A DNA stretch of 11,345 nt, taken from the NCBI GenBank assembly GCA_016295545.1, contig JAEDLA010000023.1:1-11345 (forward strand), in the 5' to 3' direction. The first letter of the stretch is position 1. Every line of letters starts with the position of its first letter. This document shows positions 5,501 through 11,345 of this stretch, one piece after another. The DNA comes from Oscillospiraceae bacterium (GTDB taxonomy: Bacteria > Bacillota > Clostridia > Oscillospirales > Ruminococcaceae). Position numbers and translations under genes: made by a program. Under the pieces are notes generated by a model. The model was not told the origin of the DNA. It did no database searches and saw nothing but the letters and a program-made list of their open reading frames with translations.

Positions 5501-6661
5501 TCAATATAAGAACTTGCTCTCTCCGTCAAAAATATGTATACGGCTGATATCCTTTGCTTTTTTCAAAAGCTCCTCCGAACTGTTTTTCACTGCAAAATCG
5601 TACTCCTGCTGAGTAATCGGAACAACCCACAGCATATTCACAACTCCGCCGCCGGGAAAAACAGAATATTCCGGACTTTCAAGTCCATTGACATTGCGTG
5701 GATTCACAAATAAAACAGCGGAAAAATCCTTTATATTCTGCATCGGCACAGTATGTCCGTGACCAAGAAAGGTCATCTGCTGCCAGGGAATATTGGCATA
5801 CATTGAAAGATTTGCATACATAAGGCGGCAAAGAGGACGGTGCTCCTCAACTGCTGCAAAGCCAAGCTCCATACGGTTCAGGTTCTGAGGATTTTCCTGT
5901 GTGTACATCGATACCATAGGCATGGCAACAAGGCTTACGCCTGCTGTAAGACCATAGACTGCGCCGTTCCTTGTACCGGATATGACTACCTTAGGCGGAA
6001 AAGTTCCCTTACCGAGAGTCTTGTCCTCCTTGTGGGCAATATTGTAATCAAGCTCATGATTCTCCAGAAATGCCATTGCTGCTTTGCACTGAGTCATCAT
6101 CCACTGATTCATATTTTCCGGAGTACAGAAATACTCCCAGATATATCTGCCTGCATTGACTTTAGCTGTCAGTGATTTAACAGCTCCCTGCATCTCCCAT
6201 GCGAAAGGACCTGTTCCTTTTGCGTATTTTGAATAGCCGTGAAAGTCCTTGTAGCCGCTCCATTCGGGAATAGCACAGATTACCTCTCCCCCTGAAAGCA
6301 GTGCGGCGCAGTCACCCTCCTCGAACCAGACTATGGACAGCTTTTCAGCGTCAAGCTCCATTCCGTTTATATCGTGAGCAACAAATTCTGCCGGCATTCT
6401 TGGTGCTCTGCCGTTTTTCATATCGTCCGCATTTACCTTTGACGGAGCTTTTCTCCTGTTGCATATCCAGCAGGATCTGACCTTGCCCTTATCCTCTCTG
6501 CTGAACGGATTCCAGAGATAGAAGTAATATGCATTTTCATTTTTCTCAACAAATGCCTGCAAACCGCAGACCATTGATTCACTTTCAATAATTACTTCCT
6601 GTTCCTGCGGAACATTATCCTGACTGTCATCATTCTTTTTGAAAATGTCGAAAAGCCCCAT
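5501..6661 (-). CDS. SUFU (suppressor of fused) domain protein coupled to the SCIFF maturase
   Basis: The 386-residue protein has no signal peptide and starts 'MGLFDIFKKND', then an acidic linker. A middle region follows with a lone CxxC (C64, C67 in 'SCWICNRRKAP') and a 'IPEWSGYKDFHGYSKYA' block. The C-terminal half resembles bacterial SUFU domains, closing with 'VNMLWVVPITQQEYDFA' (341-357), the conserved hydrophobic strand plus PIT-x2-E signature. SUFU domains are protein-binding modules, and comparative genomics has placed many bacterial members among polymorphic-toxin immunity proteins; no toxin is seen here. The ATG abuts the scfB stop (TAAATG), and AGGAGG lies inside the last scfB codons, so translation is coupled. 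That arrangement suggests a role with the ranthipeptide or its maturase, but this is inference. Family confidence is moderate to good. Confidence 0.72.
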   Translation of the reverse strand: MGLFDIFKKNDDSQDNVPQEQEVIIESESMVCGLQAFVEKNENAYYFYLWNPFSREDKGKVRSCWICNRRKAPSKVNADDMKNGRAPRMPAEFVAHDINGMELDAEKLSIVWFEEGDCAALLSGGEVICAIPEWSGYKDFHGYSKYAKGTGPFAWEMQGAVKSLTAKVNAGRYIWEYFCTPENMNQWMMTQCKAAMAFLENHELDYNIAHKEDKTLGKGTFPPKVVISGTRNGAVYGLTAGVSLVAMPMVSMYTQENPQNLNRMELGFAAVEEHRPLCRLMYANLSMYANIPWQQMTFLGHGHTVPMQNIKDFSAVLFVNPRNVNGLESPEYSVFPGGGVVNMLWVVPITQQEYDFAVKNSSEELLKKAKDISRIHIFDGESKFLY

Positions 6662-8035
6662 TTAATCCTCCTGTTCTCCGTAAGCTCTGATTGCTTTCAG
6701 CATAATGGCACATTCAAGGCGCTTCTTTTCCAGCTGACAGGAAAGCTTGTGTGCTGTATGAATATCCCCCATATACTGATAATTATTGGCATTACAGCCG
6801 CCGCTGCAATAGAATTTTGCCCAGCACTGACGGCATTCCGGCTTTGCATAAACATGAGCATTGGCAAATTCCTTTTTCATTTCCTGATTGAAAGTTCCTT
6901 CGTCAATATTGCCCATTTTATACTCCTCAATGCCGACAAACTGGTGACAGGGATAAATATCACCGTCAGGAGTAATGGCAACATAGTCATTGCCGCAGCC
7001 GCAGCCTCTCAGTCTCTTTATAGCACAGGGGCCCTGATCAAGGTCTATCATAAAGTGGAAGAAATTAAACTTTCCTCCCTTTTTCTCGTTTTCCACAATA
7101 CGCTTTGCAAGACGCTCATACTCCGAAAAAACAGCAGGTATCTCCTTTTCAGTAAGAGCATATTCCTCGGAGGAATCTCCCACAACAGGTTCAACGGATA
7201 TCTGGTCGAAGCCCTCGTTATAAAGGCTGAAAACGTCCTCTGAGAAATCAAGGTTGTGCTTTGTGAATGTACCTCTTACGTAGTATTCCTTATCTCCACG
7301 CTGCTCAACAAGCTTTTTGAACTTGGGAATTATCGTGTCATAGCAGCCTGTGCCGTCAACACGAAGTCTCATTGAATCGTTGACTTCCTTTCTGCCGTCA
7401 ATGGACAGAACGACGTTTGACATCTCCCTGTTTATAAAGTCGATTTTGTCGTCAGTGAGAAGAAGTCCGTTTGTAGTGATAGTAAAGCGGAAATGCTTGC
7501 CGTATTCAGCTTCACGGCTTCTTGCATACTCAACTATCTGCTTTACAACGTCAAAATTCATAAGCGGCTCACCGCCGAAGAAGTCAAGCTCCAGATTCTC
7601 ACGGTCTCCGGAATTTTCAAGGAGGAAATCGATTGCGTGTTTGCCTGTCTCAAAGGACATGAGCTTTCTGCCCTTGCCGAAGTCGCCTGTTGAAGCGAAG
7701 CAGTATTTGCACCGGAGATTACAGTCATGGGCGATATTCAGGCACATAGCCTTGACCGGAGAAGCTACGGAATATTTTGCATATTTCTCATAATCATCAT
7801 CAGCAAAAAGAATCTGGTCATTGTACAGCTCCTTCAGCTCCTGATAGCAGGACTCAATATCCTCACGCTGATAGAATTTTGAAAGCTTATCGGCTGTTTT
7901 TTCGGGACATTTTTCCTCAAAAGGAGGCTCAACATTTTCCAGCATATCGTAAGTAAGCTCGTCCACAATATGGACAGCACCGCTGTTAACGTCAAGAACA
8001 ATATTAAAACCGCATAATTTATACTTATGTATCAT
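6662..8035 (-). CDS. scfB: SCIFF peptide radical-SAM/SPASM thioether maturase
   Basis: This 457-residue enzyme uses reductively cleaved S-adenosylmethionine to form Cys-Thr thioether bonds in the SCIFF peptide. The N-terminal ~90 residues ('MIHKYKLCGFNIVLDVNSGAVH..') match the RiPP-recognition (PqqD-like) region of this family. The radical-SAM site is C105-x3-C109-x2-C112 in 'CNLRCKYC', with 'GGEP' near 154-157. The SPASM/auxiliary-cluster cysteines are visible at 337, 345, 347, 363, 401, 404, 410, 414, 433 and 442. I start it at 8035 rather than at the upstream in-frame ATG (8149): the family begins MIHK, an AAAGG site lies ~9 nt upstream, and the extra 38 codons would translate the terminator hairpin. 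It lies 177 bp after scfA, and its last codons form the ribosome site of the SUFU gene. Confidence 0.95.
   Translation of the reverse strand: MIHKYKLCGFNIVLDVNSGAVHIVDELTYDMLENVEPPFEEKCPEKTADKLSKFYQREDIESCYQELKELYNDQILFADDDYEKYAKYSVASPVKAMCLNIAHDCNLRCKYCFASTGDFGKGRKLMSFETGKHAIDFLLENSGDRENLELDFFGGEPLMNFDVVKQIVEYARSREAEYGKHFRFTITTNGLLLTDDKIDFINREMSNVVLSIDGRKEVNDSMRLRVDGTGCYDTIIPKFKKLVEQRGDKEYYVRGTFTKHNLDFSEDVFSLYNEGFDQISVEPVVGDSSEEYALTEKEIPAVFSEYERLAKRIVENEKKGGKFNFFHFMIDLDQGPCAIKRLRGCGCGNDYVAITPDGDIYPCHQFVGIEEYKMGNIDEGTFNQEMKKEFANAHVYAKPECRQCWAKFYCSGGCNANNYQYMGDIHTAHKLSCQLEKKRLECAIMLKAIRAYGEQED
6667..6672 (-). promoter_or_regulatory. Ribosome site of the SUFU gene inside scfB
   Basis: On the - strand the maturase ends CAGGAGGATTAA directly followed by ATG. 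AGGAGG is within the Gln-Glu-Asp codons, 5 nt from the SUFU start, so terminating ribosomes can reinitiate at once. Confidence 0.85.
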
Positions 8036-8111
8036 AAAAACCAACCTTTCGTCCCCGTCCGCAGGGGATACAGTAATTTCCGGATACAGCCGGCACACCC
8101 GACTGCACAGC

Positions 8112-8164
8112 AAAATATAAAAATCAAGCCAGTGTTGCATAATATCCATGCAATACCGGCTTGA
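8112..8164 (-). terminator. Terminator-like hairpin between scfA and scfB
   Basis: On the - strand the arms at 8164-8148 and 8140-8124 (TCAAGCC..TTGCAT / ATGCAA..GGCTTGA) form a 17-bp stem with one G-U and one A-C position and a 7-nt loop, followed by TTTTTATATTTT. It would end most transcripts after the precursor gene, with read-through supplying the maturase, giving more substrate than enzyme. Confidence 0.82.
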
Positions 8165-8212
8165 AAGACAACTAAAGAACTCCGCACAGAGATTTTTGAA
8201 GCAGAAAGCTCC

Positions 8213-8350
8213 TTATCTCTCGCACTTCTGGTTAGCAACAGTGCATGAAGTCTTGCAGGCAGACTGACATGAAGCCTGACACTTGCCGCAGCCGCCCTTC
8301 TGAGCTGAAGCCTTAAGATTAGCCTTGTTCATTGTTTTAATGTGTTTCAT
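8213..8350 (-). CDS. scfA: SCIFF ranthipeptide precursor (six cysteines in forty-five residues)
   Basis: The gene encodes exactly 45 residues and matches the SCIFF family almost throughout: the leader begins 'MKHIKTMNKANLKASA', and the core is 'GGCGKCQASCQSACKTSC' then 'TVANQKCER'. The six cysteines are at 21, 24, 28, 32, 36 and 43, with Thr34 and Thr37 in the core. In the characterised Clostridium thermocellum peptide the maturase links a core Cys (Cys32) to Thr37, and both residues are present here. The true start is the ATG at 8350, with GGAGGG 8 nt upstream; the longer frame from 8401 starts at the transcription start and is not credible. A promoter lies upstream and a terminator-like hairpin downstream. 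Extracellular signalling or redox roles have been proposed for SCIFF peptides; nothing here decides between them, and no dedicated exporter or protease is adjacent. Confidence 0.96.
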   Translation of the reverse strand: MKHIKTMNKANLKASAQKGGCGKCQASCQSACKTSCTVANQKCER

Positions 8351-8409
8351 AATAATAGCCCTCCAAAAGCATATTTGACGGATAACTCCATCATGATTCA
8401 ACTTGTACT

Positions 8410-8438
8410 ATTATACCATATTTCTCAAAAAATTTCAA
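8410..8438 (-). promoter_or_regulatory. Promoter of scfA
   Basis: On the - strand TTGAAA (8438-8433), a 17-bp spacer and TATAAT (8415-8410) form a strong sigmaA-type promoter. Transcription should begin near 8403, giving a leader of about 50 nt before the scfA ATG. The 100-bp gap between the ABC-F stop and this leader has no convincing terminator. Confidence 0.85.
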
Positions 8439-8503
8439 TAGCAAACCGCAAATAAATAGTTTCGGGACGATTTTTGTTGATTTTAGCTAATAAAGCAAAT
8501 TCA

Positions 8504-10429
8504 TTATGCGTCAAGTTCCACAAGAATATCGAAATACTCGTCAATTTTATTTTTCAGCTCATCGATTTCCGCACATTTTTTATTCATAAGCTCGTAATCG
8601 CTGTAAACTTCCTCGTGGGATATCTCCTCTGTGAGAGTATCTATCTGCTGCTGCATAGCCTCAATTTCATTTTCAATGCGCCTTATCTCGTTCTTTCGTG
8701 CCGCCTCAGCACTTCGCTGCTGTTTTGTTTTGTAGACCTTTGCTGACTTATCCTTAGCTGCCTGAGCTGCTTTTTGCTGTTTTTCAAGCTCAGCCGCACG
8801 TTTTTCAGCAGCCTGTTCATCTCTCAGCACATCAAGATACTTGTCAAAGCCATATTCGTGGAGACGGTATTCCCCGTCTTTCAGCTCAATAAGCCGTCCG
8901 GCAATTTTGCTCAGCAGATAGCGGTCGTGGGAGACGAATATCACTGTACCGGTGTACTCCTCCAGTGCCGACTCAATAGCTTCCTTTGAAGCAAGGTCAA
9001 GATGATTGGTAGGCTCGTCCAGAATAAGTACATTTCCGTGCTCCTGCATCATAATTGCAAAACAGAGCTTTGCTCTTTCTCCGCCGCTGATAACACCTGT
9101 TTCCTTGAAAACATTTTCTCCGACAAGGCGCACCTGAGCTAAAAGGCTACGCACTTCAAGCTCCGACATTGAGGGATAGCGGCTGTGAAGCTCCTCCATA
9201 ACAGTGAGAGCCTTGTTCAGATTAGTGCTTTCCTGTTCAAAGTAGGATATTTTAACATTGCTGTTCCACCTGACAATACCTTTATGGGGAATAAGCTCCT
9301 GAATAATTTTCAGCAGAGTAGATTTTCCGATACCGTTATCGCCGATAATGCCGACCTTATCCCCCCGCCGCACATCAAAGCTTATATCATCAACGAGAGT
9401 ACGGCGCATGCTTCCCTCGCCCACAGAAATATCCGCACCCTTAACTTTCAGAACGTCCAGCGGCGGCTCGACAGCATAGGTGAAATGTATTTTCGCCGAT
9501 TTAGTTTCATGGAAAGGCTTTTCTATCCTCTCGATTTTTTCAAGTGCTTTCTGGCGGCTCTGAGCACGCTTTGAAGTGGTGGCACGGACGATATTACGTG
9601 CAACATATTCCTCCATTTTTGCGATCTGCTTCTGCTGAAGCTCATATTCCTTTTCCTGCCGTGTATCGTTTTCCTCACGCTGACGCACGTATGCGGAATA
9701 ATTGCCCCTGTAACGACGAAGAACTCCCCTTTCTATCTCACAGACAGAGGTGCAGATGCGGTCGAGGAAATAGCGGTCATGAGATACAACGAGAACTGCT
9801 CCATGATAGCTTTTCAGGTAGTCCTCCAGCCACATAACAGTCTTGAAGTCAAGGTGATTGGTAGGCTCATCAAGAATAAGCAGATTAGGCTCCTCAAGAA
9901 GCAGACGTGCTATGCAAAGACGAGTTTTTTCGCCGCCGCTGAATCCGGAAACTGTCCTGTTCAGCTCAGCTTCCGTAAAGCCCATGCCGTTAAGCACCAT
10001 TCGTATTTTCACGTCCAGATTATAGCCGTCATTAGCCTCTATCCATGAAGAAAGCTGCTGATATTCCTCAGCCGCAGAATTATCACCGCCTGCAATTTCA
10101 AGCTCAATTTCACGAAGCCGGTCAATAGCCCTGTGAATAGGTTCAAAAACGCTTCGCATCTCATCAATTACAGTGTTTTCGGTGTTCAGACCGCCCATTT
10201 GCTCAAGGTAGCCTATGGAGGTCTTTGATGCAAAGGCAATAACGCCGTCACGCTCAGTAAAACGGTCAGGCTCAACAGAACCGGTAATAATTTTCAGGAG
10301 AGTGGACTTTCCGCAGCCATTGACTCCCACAAGACCTATACGGTCGTTTTCATCAATGGTCAGTGAAACATTGTTCAGAACCTGATTTCCGTTATAAAAT
10401 TTATTTATATTTGTCAGACATACAAGCAT
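8504..10429 (-). CDS. ABC-F family ATPase (YdiF/Uup-like ribosome-associated)
   Basis: This 641-residue protein has two ATP-binding cassettes and no membrane segment, the mark of ABC-F proteins, which act at the ribosomal E site to relieve stalling or protect against antibiotics. Domain 1 has Walker A 'GVNGCGKST' at 35-43, signature 'SGGEKTR' and Walker B 'ILDEPTNHLD'. The inter-domain linker (~250-320), rich in charged residues with 'TTSKRAQSRQKALEK', is the family's P-site-tRNA-interacting motif. Domain 2 has 'GDNGIGKST' near 361-369, 'SGGERAK' and a second 'ILDEPTNHLD'. The last ~100 residues are a Lys/Glu-rich coiled coil. Length and C-terminal extension resemble B. subtilis YdiF more than short resistance types, so a housekeeping translation role is likelier than drug resistance. 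AGGAAG precedes the ATG by ~7 nt. It lies upstream of scfA, but that gene has its own promoter, so a functional link is not implied. Confidence 0.92.
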   Translation of the reverse strand: MLVCLTNINKFYNGNQVLNNVSLTIDENDRIGLVGVNGCGKSTLLKIITGSVEPDRFTERDGVIAFASKTSIGYLEQMGGLNTENTVIDEMRSVFEPIHRAIDRLREIELEIAGGDNSAAEEYQQLSSWIEANDGYNLDVKIRMVLNGMGFTEAELNRTVSGFSGGEKTRLCIARLLLEEPNLLILDEPTNHLDFKTVMWLEDYLKSYHGAVLVVSHDRYFLDRICTSVCEIERGVLRRYRGNYSAYVRQREENDTRQEKEYELQQKQIAKMEEYVARNIVRATTSKRAQSRQKALEKIERIEKPFHETKSAKIHFTYAVEPPLDVLKVKGADISVGEGSMRRTLVDDISFDVRRGDKVGIIGDNGIGKSTLLKIIQELIPHKGIVRWNSNVKISYFEQESTNLNKALTVMEELHSRYPSMSELEVRSLLAQVRLVGENVFKETGVISGGERAKLCFAIMMQEHGNVLILDEPTNHLDLASKEAIESALEEYTGTVIFVSHDRYLLSKIAGRLIELKDGEYRLHEYGFDKYLDVLRDEQAAEKRAAELEKQQKAAQAAKDKSAKVYKTKQQRSAEAARKNEIRRIENEIEAMQQQIDTLTEEISHEEVYSDYELMNKKCAEIDELKNKIDEYFDILVELDA

Positions 10430-10484
10430 AAAATCTTCCTTTATTAAAAAATCAAATGTTGCGGTTAAGGGGATTATTATTTAT

Positions 10485-10513
10485 ATCATACCATATTTTT
10501 GCTGCATAATCAA
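10485..10513 (-). promoter_or_regulatory. Promoter of the ABC-F gene
   Basis: On the - strand TTGATT (10513-10508), 17 bp and TATGAT (10490-10485) precede the ABC-F start by about 55 nt. It diverges from the promoter at 10585. Confidence 0.7.
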
Positions 10514-10584
10514 GAAAAATTTAAAAGCCTGTTGCATATTTCCAAAAGATTACAATTGTCACTGAAAAAATGACAAACGACATA

Positions 10585-10613
10585 TTTACAGATTTGAAAG
10601 TATTTATTATAAT
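10585..10613 (+). promoter_or_regulatory. Promoter of the 151-residue membrane protein gene
   Basis: TTTACA (10585-10590), a 17-bp spacer and TATAAT (10608-10613) sit just upstream of the AAGGAGG ribosome site at 10632-10638. Transcription would start near 10620, so the earlier ATG at 10570 lies outside the transcript. Confidence 0.78.
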
Positions 10614-10644
10614 GATAATAAAATCTTTGTTAAGGAGGAACAGT

Positions 10645-11100
10645 ATGTTTAACAATAAGCCTTTCACTATTCTGAAAAAGAAGCCGGTCAAAAATATTAT
10701 TCTACTGCTTTTTATAATTGTTTCATTTTATGCCCCCTGGTACACTAATGGAACGTGGTGCTTCGGATGCGACAGAGAGCCTGCACTTGGAACCTTTTTC
10801 AACACCCTTTACTTTATCGGAGCTGTTGTGATATATGCAGTTTTAGCCGATAAATGGTGGAATATTCCTTGTATTCTCTATATGCTCATTGTTTCTATAT
10901 CTTCCGCAGGAGGAATAATCGCTCCGGAAAGTGATGTTTTTAACGCTGTTAATCTTGTATTTATGGCTAACTACTGGGGGATATACTTTCTGAACATAAG
11001 CAACAGAGTTTACTATGTGATTACGCTGATTACCGGAATTCCAGTTCTCTGGCTGATGATTTCAAAATACTGCCGTTGTACCTGTAATAAAGCCAATTAA
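10645..11100 (+). CDS. Multi-pass membrane protein of unknown function
   Basis: The gene encodes 151 residues from the ATG at 10645, which has AAGGAGG six nt upstream; the in-frame ATG at 10570 precedes the promoter -10 and is rejected. Hydrophobic segments at about 17-33, 50-68, 74-93, 101-117 and 123-140 suggest four or five transmembrane helices, with a Lys-rich N-terminus likely cytoplasmic. Between the first two is a short loop with C39 and C42 ('WCFGC'), and the tail ends with a CxCxC (C143, C145, C147). I recognise no family. The gene appears monocistronic, facing away from the ABC-F gene and ahead of purA. It has no clear terminator, only a weak A/T-rich hairpin just after the stop. 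Confidence 0.75.
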   Translation: MFNNKPFTILKKKPVKNIILLLFIIVSFYAPWYTNGTWCFGCDREPALGTFFNTLYFIGAVVIYAVLADKWWNIPCILYMLIVSISSAGGIIAPESDVFNAVNLVFMANYWGIYFLNISNRVYYVITLITGIPVLWLMISKYCRCTCNKAN

Positions 11101-11141
11101 TGTCACCTCTAAAATTTTCCTGAAAAAATCCTCTTAACCAC

Positions 11142-11170
11142 TTGAAATTCCTGTAATAATCTGCTATAAT
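11142..11170 (+). promoter_or_regulatory. Promoter of purA
   Basis: TTGAAA (11142-11147), a 17-bp spacer and TATAAT (11165-11170) give a strong promoter, with a start near 11177 and about 135 nt of leader before the purA start codon. Confidence 0.85.
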
Positions 11171-11176
11171 AAAGTG

Positions 11177-11293
11177 TAACTGACTTCTGAACCTGTTTTC
11201 ACAAGCAGAAGCACAGGTCTTTACGGCAAATTCTGCCGCACACACTGCTTTTAAATTCAGGTTTGCATAAGTCTTACGGCTTAAATTAAAATT
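11177..11293 (+). promoter_or_regulatory. Structured leader of purA
   Basis: Several short complementary segments overlap. CTTCTG (11184-11189) pairs with CAGAAG (11206-11211); ACCTG (11191-11195), in the loop of that stem, pairs with CAGGT (11214-11218), or as AACCTG with CAGGTT (11258-11263). CGGCA / TGCCG (11224-11238) forms a separate hairpin. The first two could be alternatives or a pseudoknot. I do not recognise a known riboswitch class. Confidence 0.35.
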
Positions 11294-11311
11294 ATGAAAA
11301 GAGGAAATAAA

Positions 11312-11345
11312 ATGCCTGCTAATATTGTTGTCGGAACTCAGTGGG
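11312..11345 (+). CDS. purA: Adenylosuccinate synthase, N-terminus only (cut by window end)
   Basis: Eleven complete codons read MPANIVVGTQW, and the next base is G. This matches the PurA start, where 'VVGxQWGDEGKGK' forms the GTP-binding P-loop; the GDEGKGK part lies beyond the window. PurA joins IMP and aspartate using GTP in AMP synthesis. AGAGGA (11300-11305) is 6 nt before this ATG; the in-frame ATG at 11294 would place that ribosome site inside the gene and is less likely. The call rests on a short match but a characteristic one. Confidence 0.8.
   Translation, partial: MPANIVVGTQW

Noticed and set aside
6749..7793. Long + strand ORFs opposite the maturase (6749-7243, 7350-7793)
   Set aside because: They are antisense to a gene with clear catalytic motifs, and their translations show no recognisable domain.
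8041..8062. Short CCCC/GGGG hairpin just upstream of scfB as a riboswitch
   Set aside because: A 5-bp stem alone is too little to support a regulatory RNA call.
8036..8149. 38-residue N-terminal extension of the SCIFF maturase
   Set aside because: Its codons run through the terminator-like hairpin, the family begins at MIHK, and a ribosome site precedes 8035.
8351..8401. 17-residue extension of the SCIFF peptide
   Set aside because: It begins at or next to the predicted transcription start, lacks a ribosome site, and SCIFF precursors start with MKHIK.
8474..10048. + strand ORFs opposite the ABC-F gene
   Set aside because: They are shadows of a conserved coding frame, without ribosome sites or recognisable products.
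8504..10429. ABC-F protein as a self-resistance factor for the ranthipeptide
   Set aside because: It has its own promoter, resembles housekeeping YdiF-type proteins, and SCIFF peptides are not known ribosome inhibitors.
10570..10644. 25-residue extension of the membrane protein
   Set aside because: The -35 and -10 boxes lie inside it and AAGGAGG directly precedes the later ATG.

Overview
The window reads as chromosomal DNA from an anaerobic Clostridia member, most likely Ruminococcus or a close Oscillospiraceae relative. The clues are a surface protein that joins BspA-type leucine-rich repeats to a type I dockerin, a rubrerythrin, a SCIFF ranthipeptide locus (near-universal in Clostridia), and strong AGGAGG ribosome sites with -35/-10 promoters at 17-bp spacing. 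This assignment is inference; no rRNA, tRNA or CRISPR array is visible.

Left third, + strand: the 3' part of a dockerin-bearing LRR protein (1-1250); a PspA/IM30 gene (1496-2167) with a 64-residue membrane-protein gene just behind it (2186-2380); a terminator; rubrerythrin (2464-3006); a terminator; and a DRE-TIM-type aldolase gene with its own promoter (3236-4210). Gaps in this block carry three related palindromic elements: a 160-bp full copy at 1299-1458, a 59-bp core-deleted copy at 3047-3105 and a decayed half-copy near 4235-4282. A two-way terminator at 4284-4314 separates this block from the convergent block to its right.

Middle and right, - strand, in transcription order: an ABC-F ATPase (10429-8504) with its own promoter; the SCIFF precursor peptide scfA (8350-8213) with its own promoter; a terminator-like hairpin; the radical-SAM SPASM maturase scfB (8035-6662); a SUFU-domain protein (6661-5501) whose ribosome site lies inside the last codons of scfB; a cassette of three hairpins; and a FliB-like Cys-rich protein (5352-4306). 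The maturase is expected to install Cys-Thr thioether bonds in the 45-residue, six-Cys peptide. The directly coupled SUFU protein is the least explained part of the locus and the best candidate for an undescribed accessory component.

Right end, + strand: a 151-residue multi-pass membrane protein of unknown role (10645-11100), then a promoter, a structured leader of about 135 nt and the first 11 codons of purA (adenylosuccinate synthase), cut by the window edge. Several obvious ORFs start too early; corrected starts, based on ribosome sites and family N-termini, are given for pspA, scfA, scfB, the 151-residue protein and the truncated dockerin gene.
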